DNA from: an uncultured bacterium
Lineage (GTDB): Bacteria > Cyanobacteriota > Vampirovibrionia > Gastranaerophilales > Gastranaerophilaceae
Reading direction: 5' to 3'
NCBI GenBank assembly: GCA_900551915.1
Contig: URXT01000010.1
Coordinates: 1 to 61,358 of the forward strand
Length of the DNA stretch: 61,358 bases
Shown: piece by piece, positions 51,822 through 58,407 of the stretch
How the letters are laid out: each line of letters opens with the position of its first letter
How positions within the stretch are numbered: position 1 is the first letter of the stretch
Translations under genes and position numbers: made by a program
Notes under the pieces: model-generated
Seen by the model: the letters and a program-made list of their open reading frames with translations, nothing else
The model's database searches: none
Told to the model about the DNA's origin: nothing

Positions 51822-53771
51822 ATGAAAGAAAATAAAGACAAAACAAATATATGGTTAGATATAGAAAAATCTGCTGAAATTTTAGGACTTAGCATCCAAA
51901 CTCTTAAAAAGCAATGTAGGAGAGGTTCCTATACTTTTAAAATTATCAGACGGGGAAAAAGAACTCATTACTTTCTTCTTTTAAAATCGTTGCCTGATTT
52001 TGCACAAGATAAGTATCTTAAAGAAGATGTTATAAACACTAAATATTCAGAAGCTCCTGATTGGGCAAAAGCACAGGCAGAAAAGTATTTACCAATAATA
52101 AATGCATCAAAAGGATTAAAGGGAGGGGCTTTAAAAGATTTTATAGATAAATGGAATTTAGAACATGAAAAGTGGTTAAATACATCTTATTCTTCTGTTA
52201 TAAAAATGCGAAGAAGATTCTTTTGTTATGGATTAAGCGGTTTGTTATCGCAACACGGCAAACATTTATCAGGCTCCACTGTTCCTGATAATTTCTTTGA
52301 GTACTTTAAAAATTTGTATTTAGTAGAAGGAGCACCATCTATAAGAACTTGTTGGGATTTAACTCTTGGTTATGCCATCAGAATGTTTGATGCTAAAAGA
52401 GAAACATTTCCAAGTTATATGGCTTTTAAACGCCGATTAGATAAAGAAATTCCAAAACAAAGCATTTATCTTGCACGAATGGGCGAAACAGCATGGAATA
52501 GAAAATATGGCGGATATATAGAAAGAGATTATTCAAATATTTTATGTAATGAGGTCTGGGTATCAGATCACGCTCAAATTGATGTTGCCTGTTTTGATTC
52601 AGATAATAAAGTTGTTTTTCCTTGGGTTACAGTGTGGCGTGATTATAAATCAGGTAAATGGCTTGGTTGGATTTTACAAACAGGAAATCCAAATTCTGAC
52701 TATATTTTCCAATCTTTTTATTATGCTGCTGAAAAGTATGGACTACCAAAAGATGTTATCATTGATAATGGTAAAGATTACCGTTCAAAGGATTTTGCAG
52801 GTGGTCGTCGAAGTATAAAAATTTCAACCAACAAAACAAAAACTCAGTCAATGTTGGCAGAGCTGAATATAGAAGTTCATTTTGCTCTGCCTTATAATGC
52901 TCAGACTAAACCTGTTGAAAGGGATTTTTTGAAAATAAAGGAAATCCTTTCAAAACATTTTATAGGTTATAGAGGTGGTAATGTTGTCGAAAGACCTCAA
53001 AAGCTCGCAAAAGAAATTAAGTCTGGAAAGATTATGAAATTTGAAGATTTCAAACTTCTTTTTGATAAATATATTTTAGATATTTTAAATAAAAGACCTT
53101 CTCAAGGAAAAACTTTAAACGGGTTATGTCCTGATGAACTTTTCTATTCTGAATTTAAAGAAAAAATTACAACTACAAAAGATGCTCTAAAACTATTTTG
53201 TATGAGAACTTCAAAAGATTTTACTATCAGAAGAAACGGAATAAAAGATACAACTCTTGGGATAACTTATTGGGCTGATTGGATGATTTCAAAAATGGGA
53301 TTGAGAGTCTATTTACGTAGAGATATAGAAGATTACAAAGAAGCTTGGGCTTTCAGATGTGATAATGATGAATTTATAGGAACAGTGAATGCTGTAAAAG
53401 CTGTTGCTGCATTACATGCAAATAAAGTATCTAAAGAAGAATTTAAAGAGGCTATGTCTATTAAAAAACGCAATAGCAAAGTTGCCAAGGCCTATATTAA
53501 ACAAACTCTTACAATATCTCCTGAAGAACAATATGAAAATTACAAAGCAGCTTATAACAGTGCAAAAAAAGATTTCAATGCAGATGTTAAAGTTTCAAAG
53601 ATTGCAAATACAAATATGGATAAAGCAGTAAGGAAAAAGAAAGAGCAAGATGATTTTGGAAAATTTGATTTATCAATATTTTTGCAAGAAGAACCTAAAC
53701 CAAAAGAAACCTTATACCTTTATGAAACCGATAAAATATTAGCAGAACGAAATAAAAAGTATATTAACTAA
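51822..53771 (+). CDS. second MuA-like DDE transposase
   Basis: A 649-residue protein starting at ATG 51822 with AAGGA 5 nt upstream; a GTG 45 nt earlier is less likely. The N-terminal Mu-type DNA-binding domain is WLDIEKSAEILGLSIQTLKK. The DDE core shows Asp near residue 249 (EVWVSDHAQID), Asp near 315 (VIIDNGKDYRS) and Glu near 367 (KPVERDFLKIKEI). A beta-barrel (residues about 455-515) and a long Lys-rich helical tail follow. It has no ATPase gene next to it, unlike the transposase at 48003, and a small HTH gene follows. Probably a remnant of a Mu-like phage or a separate element. Confidence 0.88.
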   Translation: MKENKDKTNIWLDIEKSAEILGLSIQTLKKQCRRGSYTFKIIRRGKRTHYFLLLKSLPDFAQDKYLKEDVINTKYSEAPDWAKAQAEKYLPIINASKGLKGGALKDFIDKWNLEHEKWLNTSYSSVIKMRRRFFCYGLSGLLSQHGKHLSGSTVPDNFFEYFKNLYLVEGAPSIRTCWDLTLGYAIRMFDAKRETFPSYMAFKRRLDKEIPKQSIYLARMGETAWNRKYGGYIERDYSNILCNEVWVSDHAQIDVACFDSDNKVVFPWVTVWRDYKSGKWLGWILQTGNPNSDYIFQSFYYAAEKYGLPKDVIIDNGKDYRSKDFAGGRRSIKISTNKTKTQSMLAELNIEVHFALPYNAQTKPVERDFLKIKEILSKHFIGYRGGNVVERPQKLAKEIKSGKIMKFEDFKLLFDKYILDILNKRPSQGKTLNGLCPDELFYSEFKEKITTTKDALKLFCMRTSKDFTIRRNGIKDTTLGITYWADWMISKMGLRVYLRRDIEDYKEAWAFRCDNDEFIGTVNAVKAVAALHANKVSKEEFKEAMSIKKRNSKVAKAYIKQTLTISPEEQYENYKAAYNSAKKDFNADVKVSKIANTNMDKAVRKKKEQDDFGKFDLSIFLQEEPKPKETLYLYETDKILAERNKKYIN

Positions 53772-53780
53772 GAGGAAAAA

Positions 53781-54194
53781 GTGAAAAAAGATAAATATTA
53801 TGCGATTGCAGAAAATATGTATGTTGAAAAATTTATTACAGTTGCTGAAATTGCAAGAAGAATAGGTGTACACGAAAGAACTATAAAACGTTGGAAAAAA
53901 GATGGAGACTGGTCTGGTAAAAGAAAAGAATTTATTGAACATTTTAGTCTTTCCAAAGAAGATACGTTTATACAAGCCAAATATATGCTTCAAAGTTTTA
54001 ATGTTGATCTACAGAATAATCACAACATAGAGCCTTCCAGAATATATAAATTTACAAACTTACTTGAAAGTGTTGTAAGAAAAGAAAAAGAACCGATGAA
54101 TATTGAAAGTTTTATTCGAACAATAGAAAAAAGGACAAATATAGACAAAGACATTATTGATAAAATTGTGGATAATTTGACGGATAGTGATTAA
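53781..54194 (+). CDS. small HTH protein, phage terminase small subunit-like
   Basis: A 137-residue protein from GTG 53781 with GAGG 5 nt upstream. Residues 15-45 form a helix-turn-helix (ITVAEIARRIGVHERTIKRW) followed by KKDGDWSGKRKEF, the pattern of Mu-like phage terminase small subunits (DUF1804-like). The rest is helical. It lies 9 bp after the transposase and is co-transcribed. No large terminase or structural genes follow. Confidence 0.7.
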   Translation: MKKDKYYAIAENMYVEKFITVAEIARRIGVHERTIKRWKKDGDWSGKRKEFIEHFSLSKEDTFIQAKYMLQSFNVDLQNNHNIEPSRIYKFTNLLESVVRKEKEPMNIESFIRTIEKRTNIDKDIIDKIVDNLTDSD

Positions 54195-54198
54195 TTAT

Positions 54199-54432
54199 CT
54201 ATAGCTTTTCAATATACCAAGTAGAATTTCCAAAGTGATTAAAATTCCATTGTAATTGAAAGTAAAAATTGTATTCCATAGAATTATCATCTTTAAAGTT
54301 ATAAGAATACTTATTTAACTGTGTTCTGCGATAACTTTCAAAAGCTGTTTGTAATTCCTTTGCAAACTTTTTTCTAAATTCAGGATAAGTTATTTCTAAA
54401 GTTTCTCTTGTCAGTTTATTTTTCACTTTCAT
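54199..54432 (-). CDS. hypothetical small protein, 77 aa
   Basis: A 77-residue protein starting MKVKNKLTRETLEITYPEF; GGAG lies 9 nt before ATG 54432, better than an ATG 15 nt earlier. It is followed by RRTQLNKYSYNFKDDNS and ends WYIEKL. Small size, mixed charge and its place after two similar genes suggest phage or island cargo. No family recognised. It converges on the terminase-like gene with a 4-bp gap. Confidence 0.5.
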   Translation of the reverse strand: MKVKNKLTRETLEITYPEFRKKFAKELQTAFESYRRTQLNKYSYNFKDDNSMEYNFYFQLQWNFNHFGNSTWYIEKL

Positions 54433-54480
54433 TTCGCTACGCTCCATTTCAGATACAGGCTCACAAGTTTCACCGTAGGT

Positions 54481-54693
54481 TCAACTGTTCGCTTTGCAAA
54501 AATCATCTTCAAACCCTCTTATATTATCAAGCTCTATATTGTACCTTTTGCCTTGTTTATCAACACAAGTTGCGTAATCTACCTCTACATCAGCAAACTT
54601 ATTTTTCCATATACAAATCAGTAATCCGATTTCTTGTGTTTTTAAATTCAAAACCTTTGTTCCATAAAGTGCATAGTCTTTTTCTGTCATCAT
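54481..54693 (-). CDS. hypothetical small protein, 70 aa
   Basis: A 70-residue protein (MMTEKDYALYGTKVLNLKTQ) of beta-rich appearance, with LLICIWKNKFADVEVDYATC in the middle, a pattern seen in small SH3-like proteins. GGAAAG precedes the first ATG, which overlaps the stop codon of the upstream gene (ATGA), so the two are coupled. Function unknown. Confidence 0.55.
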   Translation of the reverse strand: MMTEKDYALYGTKVLNLKTQEIGLLICIWKNKFADVEVDYATCVDKQGKRYNIELDNIRGFEDDFCKANS

Positions 54694-54905
54694 TCTTTCC
54701 TTTCAAGTATTAAATTTGAATAGATATCCTCGGGCTTTTGTGGGTCTATTAAAAACTCTTTCATAAACACAAATCTTTCTCCGTAGGCGTTTTCACAAAT
54801 TACAGTGTCGAAGTTGTAGAAAACAATAACTTTGTAATACTCATTATCTGATTTTTCAAAGCCTTTAATCTTTTTAAGTTTGTATTTTTTGCCTGTTTCA
54901 ATCAT
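54690..54905 (-). CDS. hypothetical small protein, 71 aa
   Basis: A 71-residue protein (MIETGKKYKLKKIKGFEKSD), again of beta-barrel-like pattern (YYKVIVFYNFDTVICENAYG), so it may be a paralogous fold of the next gene. Its ribosome site AGAGG lies in the loop of a hairpin whose right arm includes the start codon. It is first of three minus-strand small genes. Confidence 0.55.
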   Translation of the reverse strand: MIETGKKYKLKKIKGFEKSDNEYYKVIVFYNFDTVICENAYGERFVFMKEFLIDPQKPEDIYSNLILERKE

Positions 54906-54927
54906 TGCTACCTCTTATCAGCAATGA
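54902..54927. promoter_or_regulatory. inverted repeat over the start codon of the 54905 gene
   Basis: TCATTGCT at 54902-54909 and AGCAATGA at 54920-54927 are perfect 8-bp inverted repeats. On the minus strand the ATG is in the right arm and AGAGG is in the loop. It could control translation or serve as an operator. The gap 54928-55130 shows nothing else recognisable. Confidence 0.5.
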
Positions 54928-55130
54928 TATTCATCACTCTTAACAAGTTAAATATCAAGTCAATTCTTAGAAAACGAATCATTTAGACATAAAAAGTATT
55001 TTAATAATGAACAATTATATAAAAATGGATAACAGGCTTTTTAAGCAAATTTTTTAAGTAAGATATGATTTACTATCTCCTATGAGTATAAAATTCAATA
55101 CAGAGCTTTTTGAACACTTTTTGAACGGTA

Positions 55131-55364
55131 TTAAAATCTTTTTTGAATATTACCTTCCGGATAATTTATAAAATAAGCATTTACAGTATCAGTATCTTGC
55201 CTTAAATTTTCGACGATTGGAGTAAGATTATACAGCTCTTCAATTTCTTGCTGCGTCCTGCAAAAATAATCAATTACAGTAGCTGTATTATAAATCCGCT
55301 CAGCTAGTTTTTCTAACTTCCTAAAATCTTTTTGTTTAATCTTGTATTTCTTGCTTTTACTCAT
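55131..55364 (-). CDS. hypothetical basic small protein, 77 aa
   Basis: A 77-residue protein starting at 55364 (MSKSKKYKIKQKDFRKLEKL), chosen because AAAGGAGGT, the strongest ribosome site in the region, lies 4 nt upstream of this ATG. It is very basic at the N-terminus, with a helical body (RIYNTATVIDYFCRTQQEIE). No family recognised. It is divergent from the restriction-modification gene, with only 85 bp between start codons, so it may be a controller of it; that is a guess from position only. Confidence 0.6.
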   Translation of the reverse strand: MSKSKKYKIKQKDFRKLEKLAERIYNTATVIDYFCRTQQEIEELYNLTPIVENLRQDTDTVNAYFINYPEGNIQKRF

Positions 55365-55434
55365 ACGACCTCCTTTTTTAGGTTTCGTATTCATTGCTTA
55401 AATACAATAAAATAGCAAGTTTTTATACTTTTTG

Positions 55435-55443
55435 TGTTACAAT
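55435..55443 (+). promoter_or_regulatory. extended -10 promoter giving a leaderless transcript
   Basis: TGTTACAAT is a TGN-extended -10 (TACAAT at 55438-55443). Its predicted start falls at or within one or two bases of the ATG at 55450, and no ribosome-binding sequence is present before that ATG. Confidence 0.5.
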
Positions 55444-55449
55444 AAAACT

Positions 55450-58407
55450 ATGGAAGAATCTTTAATTAAAGACTTTATAGAATATGCAAAAACTGTAGAG
55501 GGTTATGAAAAAGGAGAAGGCCAAACCTTTTTGAATAGGTTTTGGAATGTATTTGGATATCGTGACGTTCATGATGCTGGTGGGAAATTCGAAGATAAAG
55601 TAAAAATTGATAAATCAACTAAGTTTTCAGATATGTTAATTGAAGGGAAAATTTTAGTTGAAATGAAATCAAGAGGAGAAAATCTCGATAATCATTGGAA
55701 ACAAGCAAAAAATTATTGGGATGAATTATATTCTAAACGACCTAAATATGTTATGCTTTGTAATTTTGATGAATTTTGGATATATGATTGGAATATTCAA
55801 AAAGAAGCTCTTGATAAACTAACAATAAAAGAACTTTCCGAAAACACAAAAAGATGGGAAGCTTTCAATTTTTTATTAAAGGAGGAGTTAAAACCCAAAT
55901 TTAAAAATGATTTAGAAGAAGTTACAAGGGAAGTTGCAGATAAACTTGTTTTTGTTTATAACAGTTTAGTAAAAAGGAAACAAGAAATTCAGCTTGAAAG
56001 AGAGCAAATCCAAAGATTTGTTTTACAATGCTTAGTTGCATTGTTTGCTGAGGATGTAAATTTATTTCCAAGGTCTAATTTTTTTAATAGTATTATTACA
56101 GAATGTCTTAATGGGCAAAGTAGTTATGACTTATTCTACGATCTTTTTTCTTGTATGAATAGCCCAGAAGTACCTATTGCAGGTAAATACAAAGGAGTTG
56201 CATATTTTAATGGAGGCTTATTCAAAGAAATTAATCATATTGAGCTTAACGCAGAAGAGTTAATTGCTCTAAAGGAGGCTTCAGATAAAGATTGGTCAAA
56301 AGTTCAACCATATATTTTAGGAGCAATATTTGAAGATAGTATGGAGAAAGAAGAACGACATGCGTTTGGATCCCATTTTACATACGAATCAGATATAATG
56401 AAAATAGTTAATCCAACTATAGTAAAACCCTTTAAAGAGAAAATTGAAAAAGCAAAAAAATTAGAAGATTTAAAAAAAATACATAAAGAATTATGTGATT
56501 TTAAGGTATTGGATCCGGCGTGCGGTAGTGGCAATTTTTTATATATTTCATATAGAGAAATTAGGCATCTGGAAATTGATATTTTTAAAAAAATGATAGA
56601 TGAATATGCTTCTGTTTCTCAAAAAGATATATTTGTTTCTGGTATAAATAGTAAAAATTTTTATGGAATTGACATAAATCCTTTTGCAGTTGAACTTGCT
56701 AAAGTTACAATGTCAATTGCAAAAAAATATGCTGCAGATGATTTTAACAACTTTAAAACAACCATAGGTAAAAGTTTGGGTTTGAACTTGGATAGTCCTA
56801 TTCCTTTTGATAATATGGATCAGAATATTATTTGTATGGATGCAATTTTAAATGAATGGCCAGAAGTGGATGTTATAATAGGAAATCCGCCTTATATAAC
56901 AGCGAATGATATGAATAACGAATTAGGCGTTGATTATACAAAACAAATTCGTGAAACATACCCTAATATACCAGGAAAAGCAGATTTTTGTGTTTGGTGG
57001 TTTAGAAAAGCGCATGAATGCTTAAAAGTTGGAGGACGTGCAGGTTTAGTTGGAACAAATACTATTTCTCAGAATTATTCAAGAATTGGTGGCTTAGATT
57101 ATATTACAGCAAATGACGGTATTATCTTTAATGCTATTTCTTCTCAGGTTTGGAGTGGGGATGCCGTAGTTTATGTATCAATTGTAAATTGGCAAAAAGG
57201 TAGCAGTAAAGATATAAAAGTAAAGAGATTATATTGCCCTGTAGAAGAAAAGAAAGATTCTGAGTTTGTTTGTTATGAATTGAATAATATAAACTCTATG
57301 CTAAAACCGATTTGTAATGTTTCATTAGCTTTTGACCTAAAAAAAACAAATGATAGTCCCACAAATAAAAGTTGTTTTCAAGGTCAAACAGTGGATAATG
57401 GTTTTTTGATAGATTTAAAATTGGCTAGTGCTATTATAAGAAGAAACTCAAATAATAAAAAAGTATTAAAACCTTTTCTTATCGGTGAAGATCTTTTAGG
57501 CTCAATTGACTCTACACCACAAAGAGTTGCGATTGATTTTAATGATTTAAATTTATATGAAATTCAAAAATATAAAGAGCCATTAAAAATTATTGAAAAA
57601 ACAATTTTACCTATTGTAAAAGAGAAGGCTGTAAAGCAAGAATATTCCAATAAAAATAGCAAAATAAAAAAATATGATAGAATAAATCATTACAATAAAT
57701 GGTGGACATACTGGAGGAATAGAAAACCATTATTAGACAAATTGCAAATGCTTAATAAATATATAGTTTGTTCAAGAGTTACTAAACGTCCTATTTTTGA
57801 ATTTATTTCAACTAAAATTCGTCCAGGCGATGCTTTAGTTGCATTTACTTTTGAAGATGATTATTCTTTTGGAATAATTTCATCTAATATTCATTATAAA
57901 TGGTATGTCGCAAGAATATCGACTTTAAAAGGAGATCCAAGATATACTAATACAACTGCATATAATAGTTTTGTTTGGCCACAATTTGGAATACCATTTG
58001 CTACCAATAAGGAAAAATATATTAATGAAAATAAAGAACAAATACAAAAATTAATAAACAATGTTGCTATAGCTGCAAAAGATTTTTATTTATTAAGAGA
58101 TAAGATTAGAAATAATTGTCAAATGTCTTTAAGGGATATTTATAGGACCTTAGAAAAACCTGGTAAAAATGAATTGAAAAATCTACAGGAAAAATTAGAT
58201 AAGGCTGTAATTGAAGCATACAGATTTGGAACCCCTAAGAATATATGGTCTAACGATATATTACAAATGCTATTGAATTTAAATTTAAAATGTGGTGAAT
58301 TTGAAAAACAAGATATACAGTTAGTTTCACCAGGATTACCAGATTTTTATTCTAATAAACAATTATTATGTTCAGATTATTGTATAAATGTAAATAGGGA
58401 AAAATGA
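55450..58407 (+). CDS. MmeI-like type II single-chain restriction-modification enzyme
   Basis: A 985-residue protein from ATG 55450. The N-terminal nuclease has Asp61 and Glu71-Met-Lys73 (FSDMLIEGKILVEMKS), the D-x9-ExK spacing I recall for MmeI. A helical spacer follows, then the methyltransferase with SAM motif LDPACGSGNFLYI near residue 352, YGIDINPFAVELAKVTMSIA and the catalytic NPPY near residue 479, marking an adenine N6-methylase. The region about 600-900 is the likely target-recognition domain. Such enzymes modify one strand and cut at a fixed distance. The SIR2 gene starts inside its stop codon, so both form one operon. AT content suggests recent acquisition. Confidence 0.85.
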   Translation: MEESLIKDFIEYAKTVEGYEKGEGQTFLNRFWNVFGYRDVHDAGGKFEDKVKIDKSTKFSDMLIEGKILVEMKSRGENLDNHWKQAKNYWDELYSKRPKYVMLCNFDEFWIYDWNIQKEALDKLTIKELSENTKRWEAFNFLLKEELKPKFKNDLEEVTREVADKLVFVYNSLVKRKQEIQLEREQIQRFVLQCLVALFAEDVNLFPRSNFFNSIITECLNGQSSYDLFYDLFSCMNSPEVPIAGKYKGVAYFNGGLFKEINHIELNAEELIALKEASDKDWSKVQPYILGAIFEDSMEKEERHAFGSHFTYESDIMKIVNPTIVKPFKEKIEKAKKLEDLKKIHKELCDFKVLDPACGSGNFLYISYREIRHLEIDIFKKMIDEYASVSQKDIFVSGINSKNFYGIDINPFAVELAKVTMSIAKKYAADDFNNFKTTIGKSLGLNLDSPIPFDNMDQNIICMDAILNEWPEVDVIIGNPPYITANDMNNELGVDYTKQIRETYPNIPGKADFCVWWFRKAHECLKVGGRAGLVGTNTISQNYSRIGGLDYITANDGIIFNAISSQVWSGDAVVYVSIVNWQKGSSKDIKVKRLYCPVEEKKDSEFVCYELNNINSMLKPICNVSLAFDLKKTNDSPTNKSCFQGQTVDNGFLIDLKLASAIIRRNSNNKKVLKPFLIGEDLLGSIDSTPQRVAIDFNDLNLYEIQKYKEPLKIIEKTILPIVKEKAVKQEYSNKNSKIKKYDRINHYNKWWTYWRNRKPLLDKLQMLNKYIVCSRVTKRPIFEFISTKIRPGDALVAFTFEDDYSFGIISSNIHYKWYVARISTLKGDPRYTNTTAYNSFVWPQFGIPFATNKEKYINENKEQIQKLINNVAIAAKDFYLLRDKIRNNCQMSLRDIYRTLEKPGKNELKNLQEKLDKAVIEAYRFGTPKNIWSNDILQMLLNLNLKCGEFEKQDIQLVSPGLPDFYSNKQLLCSDYCINVNREK

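Noticed and set aside
55082..55171. 29-codon frame (MSIKFNTELFEHF)
   Set aside because: Very short, no ribosome site, and overlaps the better supported minus-strand gene at 55131-55364.
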